A stretch of 64,000 nucleotides of DNA from NCBI GenBank assembly GCA_943735955.1, contig OX030958.1, forward strand, positions 4,735,331 to 4,799,330, written 5' to 3'. Each line of letters opens with the position of its first letter. The stretch's first letter is position 1. Below the pieces are notes generated by a model, which made no database searches, had not been told where the DNA came from, and worked only from the letters and a program-made list of their open reading frames with translations. The DNA comes from Piscicola geometra. Taxonomy: Eukaryota > Annelida > Clitellata > Hirudinida > Piscicolidae. This document shows, one piece after another, positions 1-11,303 of the stretch. Made by a program: the position numbers and the translations under genes.

Positions 1-540
1 TTATTGTATTGTATTGTATTGTATTGTTATGTATTGTATTGTATTGTATTGTTATGTTTTGTATTGTATAGTATTGTATTGTATTGTATTGTATTTTTTT
101 GTATTGTATTGTATTGTATTGTATTGTATTGTATTGCATTGTATTGTATTGCATTGTATTGTATTGTATTGTATTGTATTGTATTGTATTGTATTGTATT
201 GTATTGTATTGTATTGTATTGTATTGTATTGTATTGTATTGTATTGTATTGTATTGTATTGTATTGTATTGTATTGTATTGTATTGTATTGTATTATATT
301 GTATTTTATTTTATTTTATTTTATTTTATTGTATTGTATTGTATTGTAATGTATTGTATTGTATTGTATTGTATTGTATTGTATTGTATTGTATTGTATT
401 GTATTGTATTGTATTGTATTGTATTGTATTGTAATGTATTGTATTGTATTGTTTTGTATTGTATTGTATTGTATTGTATTGTATTGTATTGTATTGTATT
501 TTATTGTATCGTATTGTATTTTATTGCATTGTATTGTATG
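1..540. repeat. (TTGTA)n pentanucleotide satellite
   Basis: The first 540 bases are almost pure tandem copies of a 5-bp unit (gtatt/ttgta), with scattered single-base variants and a short patch of ttatt around 303-330. Period 5 is not a multiple of 3, so all three forward frames stay open and give artificial Tyr-Cys-Ile-Val-Leu proteins. The array begins at the window edge, so its true length is unknown. It is not a coding region. Confidence 0.97.
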
Positions 541-954
541 AATCTTTACAAAAGTTGCAACTTTTTACTTTTATTATTTCCGTTTTTTCCTGTTTTTTAA
601 CTGTTCTCCGCGTAAATAGCGGTACATTAGCCATCCCTACTTTAAAGACATATTATGTTACATAGAAAGCGACTATATATAATTGTTCTATCTTGATCCC
701 TCTGGTGTATGTTGGATTTGATCCTAATGTGTGTGGGAGGCTTATATTTAGATTCATAATTAGTTATTGATTTTTTCAAGATAGATTGCTTATTTAAACG
801 TTTCCTTTGATTTGAAAGTATTCTTTTTTTAGCCATTGTTGTCATTTAAAGATCTACAATTTTGAAATAGTTGTTGAATAATTTGCAAGACTTGAGAAAT
901 ATTTGAAATATCTTTTTTTTTGAAAATTAATATTCAATTTTAGATTCGATCATC
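541..954 (+). other. upstream region of the sHSP-like gene
   Basis: No coding region is supported here. A pyrimidine-rich stretch ending in ...caattttag at about 933-943 lies just before the ATG at 955. It looks like a 3' splice site, so the downstream single coding exon may have a 5'UTR intron. Confidence 0.35.
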
Positions 955-2229
955 ATGAGTACGTTAACGAGGAACACATTCCATCCCAAGTGCGAGGTGC
1001 CTGGCATTGTTCTGACTCGTGTGACGCCATTCAGGAATTCTGAATGTAGCGAAAGAACGTTGCAAAAAAGTAGTCCTTCATTTCCTTCTCTTGCTGAGGC
1101 GAAAAAAACCAGAAAACCCACTTTGAGCTATGACCAATCTTTGATTATGCTTTCAAACAGCCTTGAACAAATATGTCGTAAGTCAAACAGTGAAAGCAGT
1201 GCTAAAAGTCCTGCTGTGCCATCGCCCCTTTTGTCTTACTCCCCTCCAGCCCGACCTCTCTCACATTCTTTCAAGCCCTCTCCAACCCTTCCTGACTGCA
1301 CTGTCAATGTGTCAAAATCACCTCCTCTTCTAAAAACTATATTGAAGCAAAACTCAACAGAAAACATTCAAATTAGAGTGAAGCATGAAGAAACTGGTGA
1401 CAAACTGAAAGAAGATTTGAACAAGATAATTTCTACATCTCCAGCCATAAGCTACCCTGAAGACAATCACATTGTGATGATCAGAAAGAAATTAACAGAT
1501 GCACAGGAGTTTTTAAGGACTAAATTCAGGCTGAAGATAAACACTTCAAAGTACCCCAATGATGCCTCCACAAACTTCTATGTGGTTGTGAACAAGACAC
1601 GACTCATCAAAGTCACACATGTGTCTTCAAAGCCTATGGAAGACAACCCCACCCAGTTACCCATCACTCAAGAAGAAGACACTGACTTCACACTGCCTCT
1701 CAAGCACTCCCCCCTCAATCGTCCACTCTTCCATTGTGACTCTATGCAAGAATTCGATGACCCTGTCAACATTCACACTGTTCTTCATAGCTCCACCATT
1801 CCCAACAACGTGCGTCTGGAACGACTCTTGGGCAGTTTCATTGAAGGTCCGTGCATCTACATTCGTCCGAGCAGCATGGCCACAGCTGAATACTCGAACA
1901 TCAAACTCATCTCGATCCCCATCCTCCACCTCAACGAGGCATCACTCCGCCTCTCCCTCTCCCTCAAAGTGCCCTTTGAAATTCCCACTGACAATGTGGA
2001 GGTGAGGCGTGTAGATGACAAACTCACCATCAAGGGCACGGGACACCACTTCTTGTGTTCGGAAAACCATGAGCAGGACTCTGTGCTCGAGTCTTCCTTC
2101 AAGGTGAATGTCGAACTACCTGAAGATACTGACGGTCGTTCCCTGGTGGCGTATGTGACGTCCAAACGTCTATTGATTGTAGAAGCAGATCTGCTTTCCA
2201 CCTCACGGAGGATGACCTGCCAATTCTGA
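955..2229 (+). CDS. small heat shock (HSP20/alpha-crystallin)-like protein with long N-terminal region
   Basis: This is a single uninterrupted ORF of 424 residues. Residues about 335-412 resemble an alpha-crystallin domain: a PFEIPTDNVEVRRVDDKLTI segment (the usual region that starts ...V.V.dg.L.V.G), then FKVNVELPEDTD and a final LVAYVTSKRLLIVEA strand. The usual G-V-L near the end is replaced by R-L-L. The first ~330 residues are rich in Ser, Pro and Thr with no domain I recognise, far longer than the typical N-terminal arm of sHSPs (total usually 150-250 residues). Family knowledge: such domains form dimers that hold unfolded proteins. Whether this one is an active chaperone is inference. 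It lies about 7 kb from a BAG3-like gene whose vertebrate counterpart partners with an sHSP. The ATG at 955 is the first in frame. Confidence 0.72.
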   Translation: MSTLTRNTFHPKCEVPGIVLTRVTPFRNSECSERTLQKSSPSFPSLAEAKKTRKPTLSYDQSLIMLSNSLEQICRKSNSESSAKSPAVPSPLLSYSPPARPLSHSFKPSPTLPDCTVNVSKSPPLLKTILKQNSTENIQIRVKHEETGDKLKEDLNKIISTSPAISYPEDNHIVMIRKKLTDAQEFLRTKFRLKINTSKYPNDASTNFYVVVNKTRLIKVTHVSSKPMEDNPTQLPITQEEDTDFTLPLKHSPLNRPLFHCDSMQEFDDPVNIHTVLHSSTIPNNVRLERLLGSFIEGPCIYIRPSSMATAEYSNIKLISIPILHLNEASLRLSLSLKVPFEIPTDNVEVRRVDDKLTIKGTGHHFLCSENHEQDSVLESSFKVNVELPEDTDGRSLVAYVTSKRLLIVEADLLSTSRRMTCQF

Positions 2230-5200
2230 AGCGAATTCTTGAAAATTTATTAATTTTTTAAAGAATTTAATTTTGCAATTCTTTTCAGCTTTTTTCATCC
2301 TCACCACCTCCATCTCTCCATCGTTCATAGAACTTCTGCCAAGGTGCATACCATGACCCAGGTGATTGTCAGGGAAAAAATGGTGCTTTTGTTCCTTTCG
2401 TTCAACAATGTCACAAAAACAGTTGCGTGTATAACTTAGAATTGGGTTAAGTTGATTGATGATGCGCTTTTTAACATATTGTTTTTATCTTAACAATGTA
2501 ATGAATAATTTCTTACTGTGGAGAAAGTAATCTCTTGGGAGAAAACTAGCTTAAGATTATATAACTGTAAAGAGTTTGCGAAAGTTAATTTCAGTTGAAC
2601 AACTTGTGAATAATATATTCAGCCTTGAAGAGAGTCTCAGGCGGGCTGGTGCATATATGCTTGTTTAAGGAGATCCTGGCTGTAAAACCAGTCCAACAAT
2701 TAGACGAATAACTTTCAATTCAGCCTGAATATTTTTACACCATTACGATCTGCCAACATGCAGTGTGGTTCTTGTTGAAGTATGCGCGCATGTCTTTTTC
2801 TGCATTGCTTAAGACTTATTAAATATTGACTTTAACTGATGAAAATTATGTACTCTAAAACTATATTTTCAGCACCTTAACCACTCTCAATTATGTCGAA
2901 AATCATTATTTCTTACAATATATACCTATATATTTCTAAGAATATTCGATACAGCCAAAAACACGTGCCGACTTAGAGAAGCATTTAATCACGATGGAGA
3001 TTCGCTTAAGATAATTGCCTAGTAAATACACGATCAAGTAAATGAATGCAGCCTCATTTATCTAGGATGTATTTTTGTTAACTTTTTATGCTGCATCTTT
3101 TTTCATTACATCATTAAAGTAATTTACACACTTGCAACCGTCAATAACTAAGAATGCATGAAAGTAATTTCATACCATCTCCTAATTTCTCTTCATTTGG
3201 TGCACAAGCTGTATAGTGTACAATGTATCAAAGCTCTAAAATGACTGTCAATTTCAGAAGGCCTTCAACTTTTATACAGCCCTTGCACTGAACTCTGTCG
3301 TTGTTTTTTCACTATCCAATTTGTTAGCGGCCATGTCAAAAGGGTTTTGTTTTATAGCTTCAACAGTTGTTTTGTTTTTATTATTTTGTTTTTTCAATAC
3401 AGAACAAAAGGTTGTTTGACATTAAATAATTTTTGCCTTTTCTTCAAAAGTTCCGCTTCTTTTTGTTTTTGTTGTTTCTGAGTTGTTATTTTGTCCCAGT
3501 AAGTAACCTTGTTTCTCATACTGTTTCTCATATTGTCTTAACGGTTTCTCTGGAATTACCATACTATTGAATTACTGAGCATTCGATGCAGTAGATATCT
3601 CATTAATTCTAAAGCTTTTTTATTTCGAAATTATTCAAAGACATTCTCAATTGCGTGACGACCTATTTTATTCAGTGTTATGTTCCCACTGCAAACAAAG
3701 CGGCTCTAGTTTATTCTATGCAGCATTGGTTACACCAATTCCTGTTTACAGTATGAGGCAATTTACCATCAGGAGTGCACGTCCATCCATCTTCAGTTGC
3801 TTCAACTTTAGCTTTTTCAATGCTCATTAGAACAAATTATCTCATATACAAAAACACTAACAAACCAGCGTAAACAAGCGCCATTACTGGTGCTATATTT
3901 TCATAGCATTATTGCAAGGTTTTGGTTGTGAGTTCAGTTTTGTGGACTTTGGAGCGCCCCTTACAGTGACAATAGCCATCTTTCAACTGGAATATTTTGT
4001 AATTTGATGCACTTTATACAAGTAAAAAGATCCTTTTTATCTCGCCTAATAATCCTCGATAATGAAACGCACGACACCGAAGGATGACTCAGTAAAATGG
4101 AATTGAACTCTTGCATGATTAAGTGTCAACACTGCCACGCCTTTGATTTTTTGAGTATTGACTTTCAACTATATTTTTTCAATATAATCGAGTGTAATTA
4201 TTAATTAGTTATATTTGTATACATATTGGTAAATACTAATTTTATTTACTAGTTTTTACTTTATTAAACATTTGTAAGTAATGTTACGAATATTTTGCGA
4301 ATGTGTTACAATGGAAATTCGTATTCAAGCTTGTCATTTGATAGGCGTATCAGTGAATTCAAATGTTAAATACAATAAATTAGTTTTCAGATCAATTTCG
4401 AATAAGACATTCAAATTATTGAAATTTAATTTTATTTATAATGTTTAAAAACTACAAACATTTTATAACATTTTTTTCCTTTAAAAATGAAAGACCTCTA
4501 TCGTATTTTTATTACCTTATTTCAGCGAGATTTTGATGACAGTTTCTTAATACAAAATAGCCATTGGTGCATTTTTTATTTTAAACGATATATATCTATA
4601 AATATTAATTTTTTGCCTCATACCCCAACTAATAATCAAAATGTATTATTGAATAAAACAGCATTTAGCTTTCTCCGCCATAGATTGTCCTAAGAACTTT
4701 ACAGCTTACACGTGGGCAATAATCATTTCAAGACACTATTTTGATCTTATTTCAGACTTTATGTTTTTGTTTTTATTGTAATTAAATATTTTTCTTACGA
4801 ATACCTTGGTTTAAGTGCTGTTTCTTTCTCTGTAAGATCATACTTCTCTGCTAGATAAATATTAGGTATCTCGTTAGTTGGTGTTTTCAAAGTAATTTCA
4901 TTGGAACTAGATTTTTATTATTTTCTATTTTTAAATTCTCCATTAAGTATGAGTCACTAGAATGTTCCGATAAAATGTACGTCTCTCTGGCCGTCTTGTT
5001 AGAATAAGACTGTGTAAATAGAAAATTCCGCACTTGTTGTGACCTTTCGGTGAGCTTTGTTCGGATAAAGATGTCTTTTTTTTTAATGTATATTCATTTT
5101 TTCATTAAACAATATTTTAGGTTAATATTTTTTATTACATTTTAATGACTATTTTATATATACTTTTTAAATTGTTAGATTTTTCAATTATGTTTACCCA

Positions 5201-6389
5201 GAATTTCAAAATGATTCACTTTTCAGCTTTTAGTTTTGCCAAAACTTTGTTTGTTAAATAAAATGATTTTTCTTGAGACAGTTTGCAAGGTGTTTCCGAT
5301 CCATTTGAGAATGTGGGCTGTCTTAGAATAATACTGAACAATCTAAAAATTTGGCCAATAGAACAAAATCTTACAATTTTTCAAATCCTTCTCTAACCCT
5401 AACCACTACCATGTTAAATTTTTTAACTTTATTTTATTGTTAATTTCCTAGAATGGAAAAAATAAGAATTCAAAGATTGCGTAGTTTTTTTCTCAATGGG
5501 TCGCAGCATGTATAATGAAACGCGAAAAAGTACTTGCAAAAAGTCGATGGCACTTATGCAATGAATATTACATAATACAGAATTTATTAGGATTAAAGAT
5601 GATAACGGTTCAAAGACACCAGAGCACCAGAAAAATCATCAAGTGCACATTTTTTGTTAATTGTTCATTTTTTTAAAGTGTCGTATTTTTACGAGTACGT
5701 CTATTTAAACAACTGCGAATTTTGTTGTTGATCTTTTCCTTTATATAAGACATCTATTTTTATGCTTGAGGCTTAAAAATTTTTTCGAAAGATCATGTAA
5801 AGATATTATTTCACTCCAGTAAAAGTTTAGTTTTTGAAACTTAAAGAAGAATAAAAAAGCAAAATAACTTCAATATTATAATTTATTCTTGTTTGAACAT
5901 TCATTTGAACTGTTCTCTATTTTGTATTGTTTTTATTTAAGAACCGAGTTCAAAGAATTTTCATGGTAACCGACCTGTTAATCTGGTACCTGTGGCCATC
6001 CTTTATTAGGATTAAGAAACAAAAATAAGTACCGCTTAATACCTATACATTCGTACATTTCCAAATAATTGAGTTTTTAAATATCTGAAAATATAGATAT
6101 TTTTACTCAACCAATTCAAAAGACATTCTAATTCTATATACTTCGAATTTATTTTTAGCTGTTATTACCACCATAGAAATTCTTTTTATTAAAATTTAGA
6201 TCAAAACTAAGAGTTCAAAAAACATTAAATTTATTTAAAAACCTTTAGTGTTTGAACATTATGAATGTCCGAACAATTAGATATTTCGCGGTATGCAAGA
6301 AAAGTTTTAGGAACGCATCTGCAACGGATTAATACTGCGACTTGAAGCAAAGATAAAATTTAAATTTTCAATGAAATAAATCTCAAATC
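2230..6389. other. intergenic AT-rich DNA, no gene seen
   Basis: About 4.2 kb of AT-rich sequence. The first few hundred bases are presumably 3'UTR of the gene ending at 2229. I see no ORF with protein-like composition, no splice-consistent exon chain and no tRNA. A 68-codon ORF at 4487-4693 has no recognisable features and is taken as chance. Confidence 0.6.
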
Positions 6390-6704
6390 TTATTTTATTG
6401 TTCCAAGGTTGCCATCGTCTTTTCTTGGCCTAGTATCTCTCCTCCTATTGCTAGACCCATCATACCTGGAATAATGCTATTTTGGCGGATGCCGCTCAAT
6501 TTCCAAGTAGAAAAGAATAGCTCTCATTGCAGTAAACACTTCCTTGTACGCAACAGAGAATGAGGCTTGTTTATTAGAAAGTAATTGGATGTGATTCAGA
6601 CGCCTAAGTAGATCTACTGCGCACATGGAAAAGTCATTTGGAAAAACAATACCTTTGCAAGCGACTCTGCATTTATGCGCAAGCCAGCACATCGGACTCT
6701 TCAC
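6390..6704 (-). pseudogene. unrecognised coding-like segment with an in-frame amber codon
   Basis: A minus-strand frame starts at an ATG (6704-6702) and runs 75 codons to a TAG (6479-6477). It then stays open in the same frame for another 28 codons, Arg/Asp-rich (contains YDGSSNRRRDTRPRKDD), to a TAA at 6392-6390. The middle (VDLLRRLNHIQLLSNKQ onward) reads like amphipathic helical protein. A splice acceptor-like gcag lies just before this helix, so the upstream part may be intron. I do not recognise the family. It sits 245 bp beyond the GPATCH4 stop on the same strand. It could be a relic, a terminal exon with a sequencing error, or chance. Confidence 0.3.
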
Positions 6705-6948
6705 CCGTATACTTGATGGAAATAAGGCTAAGGATAATGATGACCCCTATAATTTTTTATCTGCGAAGAGCTAAAAGCAAGACGGGATTACTTTTTTTAT
6801 CAAATATTTGCATAAATTTTTTTTAAACGACTAATGATTGAAGAAAAATCGAAGTTACACCAGGTTTATTAGAAAAAACTTACATAAAAAAAAAGAAAAA
6901 ATGATTTCTTGAAAAACGCAAAAATTTAAAGTATTTTTATTGGTTTTT

Positions 6949-8890
6949 TCATCTTTTTTTTTTCTTTTTTCTTTTCAAACCAGACCCTAAAACACATACT
7001 TCATCAATTTCACTAATTGACTTCTTATCAATAGTATCATATTCATCAGAAGGATTTTTAATACATGAAACAACATCACTTTTTATGGTCTTACATTTCT
7101 TAATGTTTTTTATACCATCTCCTATTGATCCATCTGTTAATGACTTCTTTTTATCTTCAACATTCTTATACTCATCTTCATTCTCAACGGACTTTTTTCT
7201 CTTCTTTTCTTTCACTTCTTCAATTTGTAACTTAACGGAATCAATAAACTTTTTCTTTTTCTTCTTCTTCTTTCCACGTTCACCCTCCTCTTCCAACTCA
7301 GCCACCTCACCACTTTCAAGCGTTTGTTTCTTCTTCAACTGATCAAGAAATATTTTCTCTTGAGCTTCAATCCTTGAGAGCTTTCCTTGCATTGTCACCC
7401 CATGTCTTGCACCTCTGGATTGTCAATATTTAATTATTTAACTATCAACTTAGCGATTTAAAAGCTTGAAAGCAAAGAATATTTTAAAACGCCTTGAATT
7501 GCTATATATTACAAGAATTTTTAAGGTGGCGTAAACATGAACAAGATTGCAGACTATTTTTCTTTTGGTTAAAATTTATTATATAGTAAAGTGGGCGGGT
7601 AGCTGAGCGTGCAACGACTCTCGGCTTGACCAATGGTTCGAGTGCAACCGATGGCTTAGTAACCCATAGGCACAAATTAGAAATTATGCAGCATAAGTAG
7701 CCTGGAAACCCGTTTGGGTTATACGACAATATATAATGCTCGTCATTTCTAAAATTATTAGCATAAAGTAAGCTAATTAATCCAATGCATCTCACTTGTG
7801 GGCAGTCATTTTACCACATGCCTCAAACAACTCTTGTGTGCTCAAACTGAAAAAAGGTGAAATGGGTTTATGTAAAAGAAATAATGATTATTTCATGATT
7901 GTTACTTTGAAAGTTCATCAAAGTAGTTAATATGATTAATATATATAATTTCTAAAAAGCAAAATAATTTTGAATGTCTTAAATTAAAAACCTTGATATA
8001 GTACCATGACCATCATCCAAACTTTCACTTTCACTAAATGTCTCTTCAACACCAGCTTCTCTATTCTCAATAGCTTCATCAACTATAGTTGATGACTGTG
8101 GAAAACCAAAACAAGTGTTGAATAATTAATTTATGGAAGTTTTTTCGAAATGTATATTTTAATAAAAATTAAATCTACTTTTTATATTAAACTCAACCTT
8201 TATGAAATAATTGTATTTGTTTATTTCAGCATTTTCAGGACACTTTTTCTTTTTTCTTTTCTTTTTGACACTCAAATCAGTGTCAGCATCTCCATTTTCT
8301 ATTTTAATAGAGCCCTGTAATATAAATTAAAACAAAGTTTAGAATTATTCTACCTGAATCAGTATTTATGTAAGACAAAAACATTAAAATAAATTTATAA
8401 AAATAATTAATACTTACGTCACAAGAGGTAGAAACAGTGAGTTTCTTAGCAGCCTCATTGTATGCATGGTCCCACCAGTTGTAGGTGAACTGCTCTCCCA
8501 TACTGTAGCCCAGCTGAATATGTAGTTAATTATTAAATGAAAAATAATAATGCATTATTAAATTTCAATAATATATTTATTATTTTTTATTCAACAAAAC
8601 TAAGTTTTTTAATAAGACTTTCCAAAAGAATTTTGTTCTATTTTTAGATTTCTTTCAAACTCACACCATTCGTATTTGGCTTCAATTTTACTTTAATAGC
8701 TTCTTTCATTCCTTGTCTTTCTTTGCCCAGCCCTTGTCCTTCAATTAATTATTAATAAGTTAATATTATATTATTCATTAATCATTTATAAAAATAGATT
8801 TTTTTTTATAGAAAGAAGTTTACACATACCTTTTTCCCAGCCATGTTTTTCTAACAGAGCTTTTGCATTGAACTTCATTTTCATGTGCAT
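6949..8890 (-). CDS. GPATCH4: G-patch domain-containing protein 4
   Basis: Seven exons (minus): 8890-8830, 8738-8665, 8513-8418, 8314-8198, 8095-7992, 7846-7796, 7414-6949; phases agree and give 322 residues. The N-terminus carries the G-patch (FNAKALLEKHGWEKGQGLGK, then an M-K-E-A-I-K-V motif), followed by NWWDHAYNEAAKKL, the conserved W-W segment after the G-patch in vertebrate GPATCH4. Exons 6-7 give ELFEACGKMTAHKGARHGVT and KLSRIEAQEKIFLDQLKKK, matching the conserved central helix. The C-terminus is Lys-rich with long poly-Lys, as in the family. GPATCH4 is a nucleolar G-patch protein; G-patches activate DEAH helicases. A SINE sits in the last intron. The start is at 8890; a second in-frame ATG lies two codons later. 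Confidence 0.92.
7585..7743 (+). mobile_element. tRNA-derived SINE copy 1
   Basis: The head carries a Pol III A-box-like tagctgagcgtg (7600-7611, 11 of 12 to consensus) and a B-box-like ggttcgagtgc (7635-7645, 10 of 11). A body of about 100 bp follows and recurs at 25.7, 30.0 and 42.7/44.2 kb. It lies in the last intron of the GPATCH4 gene, antisense to it. Confidence 0.75.
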
Positions 8891-9253
8891 AAATTTGCAC
8901 TTTAAACAATGAGTAAAAGAAAACGATGCCGAGCGATAACATAAAAATAGAATATCTAGTTTAAAAGGCTAGAAGGAATAAAAAAAAATGTAAAACTTAC
9001 CTGATTTATATAATTTTATTAGAGTATATCAAAGTATTCAATTTTTCTAAATTAACAAAGCGCTATTGATTTTAAATAATGTACGTTTGAAAACTATAAA
9101 CATTCAATACTCGGTAACATCAATTAACCGTAAAGTCTTTATTAATTTCAAATTTTTATCACTTTTAAAATATCTTTATTTGTATTTTCCATATTTTCTC
9201 CTTCAAAATAACTTTAACACGTAAAAAGTTGTCCATTTCTTCCTCCCCCTGCG
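8891..9253. promoter_or_regulatory. divergent promoter interval GPATCH4 / BAG3-like
   Basis: 363 bp separate the two divergent start codons (8890 minus, 9254 plus). No TATA box is obvious on either side at a sensible distance. Shared promoter use is inference from spacing only. Confidence 0.5.
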
Positions 9254-11218
9254 ATGAACGTTCCCTTGCCTCAGGGATGGGACATGAGGGTTGATCCGCT
9301 GACTGGCAAAGTCTTTTTCATCGACCACAACACCCGTCAGACCACTTGGGATGATCCAAGACTGAGATTCTCGCAAGTAAAACTTTTCAAGTCAAACCTA
9401 ATTTACTAAATAGTTCATAAATCTATTTATTTTCAAATTATTAGTTTAACAGAATTAATAAGTATTTATATATATATAATTTTATTGAGCGCACATAATC
9501 TTTCTAAACAAACATCCTTCCAGCAAATGTACCAGCCCCCTCCGCCAGGAACTCTCAACAGTTATTCGAGCATGTTCCTTCCCGTGACACCACAACCACC
9601 TCCTCCAACCCAGTCTTTCTCCTTAGGCTCATATCAGTCTTTAAATGATCCTAGATGGGTGGTGTCTCCGAGTCGCAGTTTCATGGGTCCTTATCCACAA
9701 CCCGGTTATCCTCCTCCGAGCAGGTATGGTCCACACTACAACAACAGCAATAACATAGAGGATGAAAAAGAAATGAATAATGGCAACAACCATAACAATA
9801 ATGAGAATAATTTATATCATGAAAGTCAGAAAAACAACAGCAGTAATAACATAAACTACAAAATGTCTGGTGGCTATCTGCAAAACGACTTTGAAGAAGA
9901 AGATAATAAAATGATGGAATCCATGCAACCAAACTACAACAACAACCACCCTCCTCCAAACCACCACCCTCCTCCAAACCACCACCCTCCTTTAAACCAC
10001 CATTCTGCCAACCATCCTATTCCAAGCCATCCTTCTGTCAACTACCATCAACCTTCTTTCACCAATCCATCGATTTCCAACCATGAAAACACTGCTGATG
10101 TGAATGTTTCCAATCAAAACACTCAAGAAACAGAGCCAGAAGAGACAAACTCAAAGCCTGACAATGCCACTGGTCTGTGCCTTAGACTGAGTCTTATATT
10201 TAAGCGTTTAAATACCGCAAAACTCTGCAAGCGCAATTTTAACCTTTTTAATTTAAACCTTAAAAAATGAGTGCACATTATACAGGGTGTTTTATGGTAT
10301 TGCTTACTTTTATTGTCTCTTTAACTTTACATTTTCATGTGTGAGACACACAGTATACAAGTATATTTGTCTTCATAACCGATCTTTAATCATCAAATTT
10401 TGAGAATACTTTACTACTTCAAACTAAATTGTCCTCATTACAAGTAATACAATGCAATACAATACGTCTTTGATAAATGCACTGTCAATGCATAGAGCCT
10501 ATTGTTTATTCATTAGTGCATGGAAAATTTAATGGTTTTATCAATAAATTAAAAATGGCGATCAATTATGATTATGGTGATTTTAGACTAGGAGCATGAA
10601 CTCATATCTGTTTCAACTGCACAGAAACGGAAGAGCTTGCCCTGCAGAGGATCAAGAAGGAGGTTACAGAGATGGCTTACAAGGTGCAATTGTCTGTCGC
10701 CATCTTCCAGTGGTCTTATTTTGTAGAACTGATATTAATGATGATGATGATGATGATGAAGAAGATGATGATGATGATGAGAATGATGATGATGATGGTG
10801 ATGATGATGATACAGGTGAGGGAGTTCAAGGGCTGCAAGGGCGATAAAGAGTACTTGTACATCGAAGAGATGCTCACGCGCATGCTCCTGCAACTAGACA
10901 ACATTGACTCCAAGGTGATGAGGATGATGATACTTTTAATTTTTATAATATATTAGTATTAATATTATTACTAATAATAATAATGTTACAGCCATTAATA
11001 ATAATGTTACAACCATTAATAATAATGTTACAACCATTAATAATAATGATAATAATAATATAAAAATGATATTTTTTTGAATAGTAAAAGAATATTTTTA
11101 TGATCGACGTGTTGCTCTTTCACAGGGCGATGAGGAAATAAGAAGGGTGAGGAAGGAGGCGGTGCAGAGAGTCCTCTCTGTTCTGGACGCCCTCGAAAAG
11201 GCGGGAAAACACGCTTAG
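9254..11218 (+). CDS. BAG3/Starvin-like co-chaperone (WW + BAG domains)
   Basis: Five exons: 9254-9376, 9524-10172, 10625-10683, 10816-10914, 11126-11218; phase-consistent, 340 residues. Exon 1 encodes a complete WW domain (residues ~4-38: [20 protein letters not shown], both signature Trp, and TTWDDPR). Exon 2 is a Pro/Asn/His-rich linker with poly-Asn and PPPNHH repeats. Exons 3-5 encode a BAG domain (residues ~258-338): [28 protein letters not shown] and [20 protein letters not shown]. In animals BAG3/Starvin binds the Hsp70 ATPase domain through BAG and routes clients to autophagy, notably in muscle. I see no clear IPV motif, which in human BAG3 binds HSPB8. The intron between exons 3 and 4 is 132 nt and open in frame, so a retained-intron isoform would add 44 residues including long Met runs. 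Confidence 0.9.
10738..10811. repeat. (ATG)n microsatellite in BAG3-like intron 3
   Basis: Imperfect ATG/GAT trinucleotide repeat filling most of the 132-nt intron between coding exons 3 and 4. Confidence 0.9.
10968..11062. repeat. 21-bp tandem repeat
   Basis: About three copies of ttacaaccattaataataat plus g, followed by degenerate aat triplets, in intron 4 of the BAG3-like gene. Confidence 0.85.
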
Positions 11219-11223
11219 AAATG

Positions 11224-11240
11224 TTTGTTTGTGTGTGTGC

Positions 11241-11274
<34 letters not shown>

Positions 11275-11303
11275 GTGTTTGTGTGTGTTTGTTTGTGTGT
11301 GTG
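11224..11303. repeat. (TG)n microsatellite
   Basis: Dinucleotide TG run with a few TT interruptions, just after the BAG3-like stop codon and so probably in its 3'UTR. Confidence 0.9.

Noticed and set aside
4..665. Several ORFs of Tyr-Cys-Ile-Val-Leu repeats
   Set aside because: Translation of the (TTGTA)n array in all frames; no protein-like composition.
5393..5404. Telomere-like ctaaccctaacc
   Set aside because: Only two units; too short to be an interstitial telomere.
7085..7342. Phe/Ser-rich plus-strand ORF
   Set aside because: Antisense shadow of the Lys-rich last exon of GPATCH4.
7600..7660. tRNA gene from the A/B-box sequence
   Set aside because: No cloverleaf can be closed (no acceptor or anticodon stem pairing), and the sequence recurs as a dispersed repeat; it is a SINE head.
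9681..9977. Cys/Tyr/His-rich minus ORF
   Set aside because: Antisense of the Asn/Pro/His-rich BAG3-like exon 2.
10596..10847. Asp-rich ORF
   Set aside because: Alternative frame through the BAG3-like exon 3 and its ATG repeat intron; the BAG-domain frame has homology support.
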